A stretch of DNA of 64,000 bases, taken from positions 1 through 64,000 of the forward strand of contig DASXIN010000179.1 in the NCBI GenBank assembly GCA_036497945.1, read 5' to 3'. The stretch is from RYN-230 sp036497945. Its GTDB lineage: Bacteria > Actinomycetota > Actinomycetes > Streptosporangiales > Streptosporangiaceae. The stretch's first letter is position 1. Each line of letters starts with the position of its first letter. The position numbers and the translations under genes were made by a program. The notes beneath the pieces were generated by a model. The model was not told the DNA's origin, made no database searches, and saw only the letters and a program-made list of their open reading frames with translations. Of the stretch, positions 7,672 to 14,835 are shown in pieces.

Positions 7672-8541
7672 ATGGCCCACACGCTATCTCGGCCACTCAC
7701 CCAGCCGTGGCCGCTCATCCTGCGGGTGGCGGGAGCAGGCCTGCTCCTCGCCGCCGGGGCCATTCACCTTGATCTGTACCTGACCGGCTACCGCACAATT
7801 CCGACCATTGGCTGGCTGTTCCTGCTCCAGGTGATCGCGGCCTTCGGCCTGGGCGTTGCCGTGCTGGTAACCGGCAGTCGGCTGGCCGCGGCGGCCGGCG
7901 CCGGGTTCGCCCTGGCCACACTGGCTGGCTATCTGCTGTCGATCTGGGTCGGTCTGTTCGGGTTCACCGAGGTGCGCACCACGGCCGGAATCGTCGCCGG
8001 GATCATCGAGGTGGCCGCGTTCGCCGTGCTCGCGTTCATCACTGTGGCGCCGCCCGCGAGCCAGCCAGCTGCTGGCTCGCCGCTAGACCGTCTCGTGGCC
8101 GCTATTCCAGTGCCTGGGGCGCTGATCGCCGGGGTCTCGGTCGTCGCGCTGGTGCTGCTCGGCGTGGCCGCGGGCACAGCGGGCAGTTCCAGCACAGTGG
8201 CCTCCAGTGGCGGCCTGAAGGTGGTGCATATCGGCGGGGCCAGTGTGCTGGCCAACGCGAAGGGGTTCACGCTGTACTGGTTCGCGCCGGACACGGCCAG
8301 CAAATCGGTGTGCAACGGGTCCTGCGCCGTCTACTGGCCGCCGGTCAAGGGCCCGGTCACCGCCGGGCCGGGCATCCCCGGCAAGCTGACCGTGATCACC
8401 CGGTCCGACGGGTCCAAGCAGGCCGTTTACAACGGCCATCCGCTCTACACCTACGTCGGCGACAGTGCGCCCGGCCAGGCCCGCGGCAACAACCTCAACT
8501 TGAACGGCGGGCTGTGGCACGAGGTCACCACCTCCACTTAA
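7672..8541 (+). CDS. membrane protein fused to secreted-repeat domain
   Basis: A 289-residue protein. The first 130 residues hold about four hydrophobic helices (around WPLILRVAGAGLLLAAGAIH, WLFLLQVIAAFGLGVAVLV, a Leu/Ala-rich helix and IVAGIIEVAAFAVLAFI). A fifth hydrophobic segment follows near residues 145-168 (GALIAGVSVVALVLLGVAAG). The C-terminal 110 residues are a secreted-repeat domain closely matching the lipoprotein just upstream (FTLYWFAPDT, CNGSCAVYWPPVKGP, GHPLYTYVGDSAPGQ). I infer that the repeat domain faces outside, anchored by the membrane half. It begins 30 bases after the upstream stop, so the two are likely co-transcribed. Confidence 0.88.
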   Translation: MAHTLSRPLTQPWPLILRVAGAGLLLAAGAIHLDLYLTGYRTIPTIGWLFLLQVIAAFGLGVAVLVTGSRLAAAAGAGFALATLAGYLLSIWVGLFGFTEVRTTAGIVAGIIEVAAFAVLAFITVAPPASQPAAGSPLDRLVAAIPVPGALIAGVSVVALVLLGVAAGTAGSSSTVASSGGLKVVHIGGASVLANAKGFTLYWFAPDTASKSVCNGSCAVYWPPVKGPVTAGPGIPGKLTVITRSDGSKQAVYNGHPLYTYVGDSAPGQARGNNLNLNGGLWHEVTTST

Positions 8542-8606
8542 ACCGCGGTGTGTCAGGCTGGTCTTGAGCCATTCTGGCGCTCGGGCGGAACAGAGAGGAA
8601 TGCCTC

Positions 8607-9044
8607 ATGTCTGACGGCGCAGGTGATGGCCTGATACAGGACCTGGACGAGGCCGAATGCCTGCGGCTGGTGGCTGGCCAGGAGATCGGCCGGATCGCCT
8701 ACAACGGGTCGGCCGGCCCGATGGTGCTGCCGGTGAACTACCGGCTGTTCGAGGGCAGCATCGTGTTCCGCACCGCGCAGGGCAGCATCATGGACGAGGA
8801 CCTGACGACCGGGATCGCGGACGCGGAATACCTGATCGCCTTCGAGATCGATGAGCTTTATCCGGCCCGGCGGGAGGGCTGGAGCGTGCTCATCCACGGA
8901 TCGGCGCACCATGTGACGGACGAGGACGAGCGAATGTCGGTGGCTCAGGCCGGGGTGACCCCGTGGGCTGGTGGGGTCCGCGAGCTGTACATGCGGATCC
9001 GGCCCACGCGCATCGTCGGCCGCCGGATCAGCCACCCCGGCTGA
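8607..9044 (+). CDS. pyridoxamine 5'-phosphate oxidase-like flavoprotein
   Basis: A 145-residue split-barrel protein: LDEAECLRLVAGQEIGRIAY, GPMVLPVNYRLFEGSIVFRT, and IAFEIDELYPARREGWSVLI. This pattern marks the PNPOx-like family binding FMN or F420. Actinobacterial members are F420H2- or flavin-dependent reductases, or haem/nitroimidazole-related proteins. The ATG at 8607 follows an AGAGAGGA box. It ends inside the 3' end of the convergent histidine-kinase gene (17-base overlap of tails). Cofactor and substrate cannot be decided from sequence. Confidence 0.85.
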   Translation: MSDGAGDGLIQDLDEAECLRLVAGQEIGRIAYNGSAGPMVLPVNYRLFEGSIVFRTAQGSIMDEDLTTGIADAEYLIAFEIDELYPARREGWSVLIHGSAHHVTDEDERMSVAQAGVTPWAGGVRELYMRIRPTRIVGRRISHPG

Positions 9045-10251
9045 CCGCGCCGCCCGGTCCGCGTTCCGGTTCCGTGGGCACCGGCAGCAACGGCAGCCGG
9101 ACGGTGAACGTGCTGCCCTTACCCTCCTGGCTATCCACCGTGATGGTCCCGTTGTGCGCGTCCACGATGGCCTTGGTGATGGTCAGCCCCAGGCCCGTGC
9201 CGGGGATCACCTGCCGGGTGGCCGACGCCGACCGGAAGAAGCGCTCGAAGATCCGCTCCCGGTCGGCGGCGGGGATGCCGAGGCCAGTGTCGGCCACCGC
9301 CAGCACCGCGTGGTCGCCCTCGGTGCCCAGGCTAACGTCGATCCGGCCGCCTTCCGGGGTGAACTTCACCGCGTTGGAGATGAGGTTGCCGAGCAGTTGG
9401 GCGATCCGGGTCGAGTCGGCGGCGAACACGGGCGCTTCGCCACCGGACAGGGCCAGGCTGATGTTCTTCCGCTGGGCCTCATGCCGCACCTCCGCCACGG
9501 CCTCGGCGGCGATGGCGGCCAGGTCGGTTCCGCGCATTTCCATAGCCAGCTGTCCGGACTGGATCCGGGACAGAAACAGCAGGTCACCGACCAGGCGCAG
9601 CAGCCGCTGCGCGTTGCGCTCGATCACCTCCGCGAAGTGGTCCGCGTTCAGCCCTTTGGACCGCTCGTCCCGCAGCAGCGCGATGTAGCCGATGATCGAG
9701 GTCAGCGGGGTGCGCAGCTCGTGCGAGACCAGGCCGATGAACTCGTCCTTCAGCCGGTCCAGCTCGCGCAACTGCTCGTTTTGCGCACTCAGCTCCTTCG
9801 CCTGCTGGGCCAGCACGTGCTCCGCCCTGATCTGCGCGGTCACGTCGCGCGAGATGCCGAACGTGCCAATGATCTGGCCGTGGGTGTCCAGCAGCGGCAT
9901 CTTGGTGGTGGACACCCAGGCGTCCTGGCGGCCGCCGTAGGTCTCGCGTTCCAGCTGCCCGGCGATCGGCTCACCGGTGCTGATGATCCGCTGTTCGTCG
10001 GCGAACGCCGCGGCCGCGTGCTGGCTGCTGAACACGTCGAAGTCGGTCTTCCCCATCAGCTCTTCGGCGCTGCGGCCTGGCGCGTACGCGGCGATCCAGC
10101 CTTCGCTGACGAACAGGAACCGGCTCATCAGGTCCTTGAAATAGACCCGTTCCTCGGTCGCGGACAGCAAATTGCGCATGCAGATCAGCTTGAGCTCGCG
10201 CAGTTCCTCCGGTTCGGGCCGGTCCGGCGGTTGCAGGCTCATCTTGGCCAA
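9028..10251 (-). CDS. PAS-domain sensor histidine kinase (orphan)
   Basis: A 407-residue cytoplasmic kinase with no membrane helix. A PAS domain covers about residues 27-142 (ending GTFGISRDVTAQ), then a short coiled coil (AKELSAQNEQLRELDRLKDE), the HisKA helix with the phosphoacceptor His177 in SHELRTPL, and the HATPase domain with N box NLISNAVKFTP, G1 DTGLGIP, and G2 GTGLGLT. No response regulator gene is adjacent, so it is an orphan. The PAS domain suggests sensing of a diffusible ligand, redox state or light; no cofactor Cys or His is obvious. Its 3' end overlaps the PNPOx-like gene by 17 bases. Confidence 0.93.
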   Translation of the reverse strand: MAKMSLQPPDRPEPEELRELKLICMRNLLSATEERVYFKDLMSRFLFVSEGWIAAYAPGRSAEELMGKTDFDVFSSQHAAAAFADEQRIISTGEPIAGQLERETYGGRQDAWVSTTKMPLLDTHGQIIGTFGISRDVTAQIRAEHVLAQQAKELSAQNEQLRELDRLKDEFIGLVSHELRTPLTSIIGYIALLRDERSKGLNADHFAEVIERNAQRLLRLVGDLLFLSRIQSGQLAMEMRGTDLAAIAAEAVAEVRHEAQRKNISLALSGGEAPVFAADSTRIAQLLGNLISNAVKFTPEGGRIDVSLGTEGDHAVLAVADTGLGIPAADRERIFERFFRSASATRQVIPGTGLGLTITKAIVDAHNGTITVDSQEGKGSTFTVRLPLLPVPTEPERGPGGAVSRGG

Positions 10252-10443
10252 CGCACCCCCGAAGCAGCCGCGGATGACGAGCGTGGGCTCGGGGGGCCCT
10301 TCTTGCGGTATCTCCCCAGTCCAGCTCCGCTAAACCGGCCGGAAACCAGGCTGCACCGGCGGATTCGTGCTGCCCCGGCAGGCGCGCGGGGGCACCGGGA
10401 GGGGGGTCCGCCCCGGTGGCCCCGCGGCCGGTCTGGTATCCGG
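10252..10443. other. kinase upstream region
   Basis: About 190 bases between two minus-strand genes, holding the promoter of the histidine kinase and the 3' flank of the next gene. No ORF with recognisable product and no strong hairpin was seen. Confidence 0.4.
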
Positions 10444-10776
10444 TCAGGCAGCGGTGCCGCTGCCCAGCCGGGCCGGACGGTGGCCCACCCGGGTGGCGTC
10501 GGCCCGCCGGGCCGACAGCAGCCGGTCCACGGCCACGGCCAGCGCCGCGGCCAGCACCGCGGCACCCGCCGCGATGAGGGCGATCTGCCAGCCCGGCATG
10601 CCGCCGACCACGACGGTGTGCACGGAGGCCGGCTGCTTCGTGAGCGGGATGGGCTGGGCCCCCGCCGGGTCCGGCGGGGCGATCATCGCGAAAGCCGCCG
10701 GGGCGGCCAGGGCGCTGGCGGCCAGGGCAGCCAGCATGGCGGCCAGGCAGGCAGCGAAACGGCGAATGCGGATCAT
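10444..10776 (-). CDS. small exported single-pass membrane protein
   Basis: A 110-residue protein with a Sec signal peptide (positively charged MIRIRRF, then an Ala/Leu-rich core ending APAAFA, about residues 1-30), a short extracellular stretch (PPDPAGAQPIPLTKQP, VHTVVVGG), one transmembrane helix (WQIALIAAGAAVLAAALAVAV) and a basic cytoplasmic tail (RRADATRVGHRPARLG). Similar small proteins are widespread in actinobacteria and have no known function. A DUF4242 gene lies 63 bases upstream on the same strand, so co-transcription is possible. Confidence 0.65.
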   Translation of the reverse strand: MIRIRRFAACLAAMLAALAASALAAPAAFAMIAPPDPAGAQPIPLTKQPASVHTVVVGGMPGWQIALIAAGAAVLAAALAVAVDRLLSARRADATRVGHRPARLGSGTAA

Positions 10777-10839
10777 GGTAGTTCTCCATCGAGGTAGGTT
10801 GAGCCGGCCAGGCCGGCGTCGTGAACGGGCGGTGCGCGG

Positions 10840-11091
10840 CTAACTGCCTTCCTGCACCATGTAGATCGAGTCGGCCACCAGGCCGTGCGCCTTCCGGTGC
10901 ACGTCCGCGGCGGCCTCCGCGGAAGGGGCCTCCACGAGGCAGAACACCTTGCCTTCCGGCTCGTTGACCCAGTACCGCAGGTAGCGGACGTCGTATTCGC
11001 CCTGGGTCTGCAGGTCGGCCAGGTGAGCCTGGGCGACGTCGTCGCACGAGACACCCCCGGCGACGCTGTGTACGTCCATGTAGAGCGGCAT
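10840..11091 (-). CDS. DUF4242 small protein (SCO4226-like)
   Basis: An 83-residue protein of the DUF4242 family: MPLYMDVHSV, DVAQAHLADLQTQGEYDVRY, WVNEPEGKVFCLVEAPSAEA, AHGLVADSIYMVQEG. The fold is a ferredoxin-like barrel; a Streptomyces relative is described as a nickel-binding protein. I chose ATG 11091 because GGAGGCGAC lies just before it; the longer frame to 11211 has a low-complexity N-terminus that is unlike the family. It is divergent from the LuxR-type regulator. Confidence 0.82.
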   Translation of the reverse strand: MPLYMDVHSVAGGVSCDDVAQAHLADLQTQGEYDVRYLRYWVNEPEGKVFCLVEAPSAEAAADVHRKAHGLVADSIYMVQEGS

Positions 11092-11271
11092 GTCGCCTCC
11101 CGGTCGTGGATTTCCAATCACCGTGACCGTATGGCGGCAGGCCCGCCCGCCGGATCGGGAGCCGCTACCCAGTTTCCGTTCCGGGCTACCTACTTTTCCG
11201 CCACCTCCCACCCAAGCTGAGCCAGTTGCCCGATTCCGGCGTTATGCCAGGTAGTGCAAGGGGGAGTGGTA

Positions 11272-13917
11272 GTGGACACTGTTACGGTGGGGTTGCTGGA
11301 ACGGGAAGCGCAACTAGCGTCGCTAACTAGCTACGCGGGAGAAGCGCTGCGCGGGGACGGTCGGCTGGTGCTCGTCGGGGGCGAGGCGGGGGTCGGCAAG
11401 TCAGCGCTGGTCGAGCAGGCGCAGCGGGACCTGCCCGAGGCGCACTGGTTCTGGGGTGCGTGCGACGGGCTGTTCACCCCGCGGCCGCTCGGGCCGCTAT
11501 TCGACATCGCCAGCAAGCTCGGCGGCGAACTGCTGGAGCTGTGCCGGCGGGACGCGCCCCGGGACGACCTGTTCCGCGCGCTGCTCCGCCAGATCAGCCA
11601 GCCAGCTGAGCTGCACGTGCTGGTCATGGAGGACGTGCACTGGGCCGACGAGGCCACCGTGGACCTACTCCGGTTCCTCGGCCGCCGGCTGCGCGACGCC
11701 CCGGTGCTGCTCATCGCCACCTACCGGGATGACGGGCTGAGCCCGGGCGATCCGCTCCGCGTCGCGCTCGGCGACCTGGCTACCCAGCGCTCCACCAGGC
11801 GCATCGGGCTCGCGCCGCTCACCCAGCACGCGGTCGGTCTGCTCGCCGCGGACTCCGGGCTGGAAGCGGCCGCGCTGTACCGGCTGACCGGCGGCAACCC
11901 GTTCTACGTGACCGAAGTCGTGCAGTCCGGGATGGGCGTGGTACCGCCCTCGGCCCGGGACGCGGTGCTGGCCCGGGCCGCGCGGCTGAGCGGGGCTGCG
12001 CGGGCGGTGCTGGACACCGCGGCGCTGACCGGCACCCGGGCCGAGCTCGCCCTGCTCGAGTCGGTGACCGGGTGCCCACCGTCGGCCGTTGATGAGCTGG
12101 CGGTCTCCGGCCTGGTCAGCACGGACAGGGAGTGGCTCCGCTTCCACCACGAGATCGCCCGGCTGGCCGTGGCGGAGGCGGTCCCCGCGCACCGCCGCGC
12201 CCCGCTGCACGCCAGCATTCTGGCCGCCCTGCAGGCGGTCGGCTGCGACGACGCCCAGCTGGCCTTCCACGCCGAGGCGGCCGGGGACGGCGCGGCCGTG
12301 CTCCGTTATGCCGCCGCCGCTGGGCGCCGGGCCGCTGGCCTGGGCGCGCACCGCGAGGCGGCCGCCCAGTACGAGCGAGCACTCCGGTTCGCCGTCGGCC
12401 AGGACCTGGGTACCGTCGCCGCGCTGTATGACAGTTTCGGGTACGAGGCTGGCTTGCTGGACCGGTGGCAGGACGCGGCCGCCGCCGGGGAGCGCGCGCT
12501 GAGGCTGTGGCGGCGGCTGGATGACCGGCTCCGCGAAGGCGAGACGCTGCGCCGGCTGGCTGGGGCGCTCTGCTCGCTCAGCCGCGGCAGCGAGGGGGTA
12601 GCCGCGGCCGAGGCAGCCATCGGGCTGCTCGAGCCGTTCGGCACCCGCCCCGAGCTGGCCTGGGCCTATGCCAACCTCGCCACGCTGCAGATGGTGCGCA
12701 ACCAGAGCAGTGCGGCCATCGAGCTCGCCCGCCGGGCGCAGGCCACCGCCGGCCCGCTGGGCCTGACCGAAGTGCTGAGTAACGCGCTGAACTCCGAGGC
12801 TTGCGCGGCGCACGTGGCCGGCCAGGAATGGGCGCCCAAGATCCGCCAGGCCCTGGACATCGCGCTGGCCGGCCAGCATGACGCGGCGGCGGGCCGGGCC
12901 TATTGCAACGCATATGGCCTGCACGTCGCCGAGCGCACGTTCGCCGACGGGGAGCCGTACTACACCGCGGGCCTCGCCTACTGCGACGACCGCGATCTCG
13001 ACACCTACGGGATCTTCCTGCGCAGCGAGCGGACCACAATGCTGGAGCGCACCGGGCGCTGGGATGAGGCGGTAGCCCTCAGCGCGGAACTGCTGCACCG
13101 GGGCGGCCCGTCGCCGAACATCCGGCTCTGCCCGCTCAACCGGCTGGGCACGATCCTGGCCCGCCGCGGCAGCCCCGGCGTGTGGCAGCACCTGGACGAG
13201 GCGATCGTGCTGGCCGACGGTTCCGGCGAGCCCCAGCAGATCGTGCCGGTGCGGCTGACCCGGGCCGAGGCGTGCTGGCTGAACGGGCGGCTGATCGACG
13301 CGGCGCACGAGGCCGAACTGGCCGACGATATGGCGGCCGGCAACGACGCCTGGGAGCGCGGCGCCGTCGCTGTCTGGCTGCGCCGCACCGGCTCGGCCCG
13401 GCCGCCCCGCGGTCAGGTCGCTCAGCCCTACCAGCGGCTGATCGATGGCGACTGGGCGGGCGCCGCACGACTCTGGACCGGGCTGGGCTGCCGCTACGAG
13501 GCCGGGCTCGCTCTGCTCGACGGTGGCGAGGAGGATGCGCTGCGCGACGCGCTGCAAATCTTCACCGACCTCGGCGCCACCGCGACCGCCCGGGTCACCC
13601 GGCAGAAGATGCGCGAGCTGGGCATCCGGTCCATCCCGGCCGGCCCGCGCAGCGCCACCCGTGATCATCCCCTCGGACTGACCCGCCGCGAGCACGAAGT
13701 TCTCGGCCTGATCTGTGCCGGCCACACCAACGCGGAGATCGCCGAGCAGCTGTTCATCTCGGCCAAGACCGTGGACCATCACGTGTCCGCCGTGCTGGCC
13801 AAGCTCGGCGCGCCGACCCGCAACGCGGCCGCCTGCGAGGCGGCCCGGCTGGGCCTGGTGGGGGCGGCCGACTTAGGCTGCTGCCATGCCAGTGAGCTGG
13901 CCTGCGTGCTCGTATGA
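11272..13917 (+). CDS. large ATP-binding LuxR-family regulator (LAL)
   Basis: An 881-residue transcription regulator of the LAL class. The N-terminal NTPase has Walker A GGEAGVGKSA (near residue 35) and a Walker B-like region VLVMEDVHWADEATVDLLRF. A long helical/TPR-like middle follows, and a C-terminal LuxR HTH (LTRREHEVLGLICAGHTNAE then FISAKTVDHHVSAVLAKLG). LAL proteins activate catabolic or biosynthetic operons after ligand and ATP binding. Start GTG 11272 was chosen because GGGGGAG lies five bases before it; GTG 11254 is upstream of that box. The last 32 bases overlap the DUF5996 gene. Target and ligand are unknown. Confidence 0.92.
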   Translation: MDTVTVGLLEREAQLASLTSYAGEALRGDGRLVLVGGEAGVGKSALVEQAQRDLPEAHWFWGACDGLFTPRPLGPLFDIASKLGGELLELCRRDAPRDDLFRALLRQISQPAELHVLVMEDVHWADEATVDLLRFLGRRLRDAPVLLIATYRDDGLSPGDPLRVALGDLATQRSTRRIGLAPLTQHAVGLLAADSGLEAAALYRLTGGNPFYVTEVVQSGMGVVPPSARDAVLARAARLSGAARAVLDTAALTGTRAELALLESVTGCPPSAVDELAVSGLVSTDREWLRFHHEIARLAVAEAVPAHRRAPLHASILAALQAVGCDDAQLAFHAEAAGDGAAVLRYAAAAGRRAAGLGAHREAAAQYERALRFAVGQDLGTVAALYDSFGYEAGLLDRWQDAAAAGERALRLWRRLDDRLREGETLRRLAGALCSLSRGSEGVAAAEAAIGLLEPFGTRPELAWAYANLATLQMVRNQSSAAIELARRAQATAGPLGLTEVLSNALNSEACAAHVAGQEWAPKIRQALDIALAGQHDAAAGRAYCNAYGLHVAERTFADGEPYYTAGLAYCDDRDLDTYGIFLRSERTTMLERTGRWDEAVALSAELLHRGGPSPNIRLCPLNRLGTILARRGSPGVWQHLDEAIVLADGSGEPQQIVPVRLTRAEACWLNGRLIDAAHEAELADDMAAGNDAWERGAVAVWLRRTGSARPPRGQVAQPYQRLIDGDWAGAARLWTGLGCRYEAGLALLDGGEEDALRDALQIFTDLGATATARVTRQKMRELGIRSIPAGPRSATRDHPLGLTRREHEVLGLICAGHTNAEIAEQLFISAKTVDHHVSAVLAKLGAPTRNAAACEAARLGLVGAADLGCCHASELACVLV

Positions 13918-14809
13918 GGACTGGCAGGCAACCTGTGACACCCTGCATGCGCACACTCAAGTGCTCGGCAAGCTAGCCGTCCGGCTGGCCCCGCCCGAGC
14001 CGCAGCTCCAGCACGCCGCGCTCCGGCTGACTGCCCGCGGCTGGGAGACCGCCCCGCTGCCCGCCCCGGACGGCTCTGGCGCCCTGGTCGCCGCGCTGGA
14101 CCTGCACCGGCACGAGGCGGTGGTGGAGCACTCCGACGGCCGGGCCGGCCGCGTCCCGCTCACCCCCAACCGCCCGGTCGGCGACGTCACCCAGGAACTC
14201 CTGGCCGCCGCCCGCCGCCTCGGCGGGCGGGTGGACATCGACCCCAAGCCCCAGGAAGTTCCCTGGAGCATCCCGCTCGACACTGACACCGAGCACCACA
14301 CCTACGACCCGGCCCAGGTCGGCACGTACTTCACCGCCGCCACCCAGGCCGCCCTGGTGCTGGCCGCCTACCGGGCGCCCTACCGCGGCCGGGCCACCCC
14401 GGTCAACGCCTGGTGGGGTTCCTTCGACCTGGCCGTCAGCCTGTTCTCCGGCGCCCCCGCCGACCCACCCTCGACCGACTTCATCATGCGCAACTCGATG
14501 GATTCCCAAGAAGTCGCGGTGGGCTGGTGGCCCGGTGACGGCAGCCGCTACCCGCGCGCCGCCTTCTACGCCTTCGCGCATCCCGCTCCGGACGGCTTCG
14601 ACACCCTGACCCTGTCCTCGCCTGCCGCCCGCTTTGACTCCTCGCTCGGCGAATACATCCTGGACTGGGACGACGTGCGTACCGCCACCGACCCGTTCGC
14701 GACGGCGCTGGAGTTCGCCCGGTCCGCGTTCCGCCAGGCCTGCGCCGCGTGTGCCTGGGACCCCGCCCTCGCCGCCACCGCCGACGGAAAACCCCCGCCC
14801 GTGCACTGA
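13886..14809 (+). CDS. DUF5996 family protein
   Basis: A 307-residue protein with the DUF5996 pattern: N-terminal SWPACSYEDWQATCDTLHAH then TQVLGKLAVRLAPPEPQLQH, a middle VPWSIPLDTDTEHHTYD, the WWGSFDLAVSLFSG region and a C-terminal DWDDVRTATDP. There is no signal peptide. The family has no assigned function. It begins 32 bases before the LuxR-type gene ends, in another frame, so translation may be coupled to it. Confidence 0.8.
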   Translation: MPVSWPACSYEDWQATCDTLHAHTQVLGKLAVRLAPPEPQLQHAALRLTARGWETAPLPAPDGSGALVAALDLHRHEAVVEHSDGRAGRVPLTPNRPVGDVTQELLAAARRLGGRVDIDPKPQEVPWSIPLDTDTEHHTYDPAQVGTYFTAATQAALVLAAYRAPYRGRATPVNAWWGSFDLAVSLFSGAPADPPSTDFIMRNSMDSQEVAVGWWPGDGSRYPRAAFYAFAHPAPDGFDTLTLSSPAARFDSSLGEYILDWDDVRTATDPFATALEFARSAFRQACAACAWDPALAATADGKPPPVH

Positions 14810-14835
14810 ACCGGTCCCGGCTACTGCACGGTTCT

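Noticed and set aside
8971..10797. 608-codon plus-strand frame across the histidine kinase
   Set aside because: Arg/Gly/His-rich antisense shadow; the kinase motifs are all on the minus strand.
11665..13782. 705-codon minus-strand frame
   Set aside because: Antisense shadow of the LuxR-type regulator.
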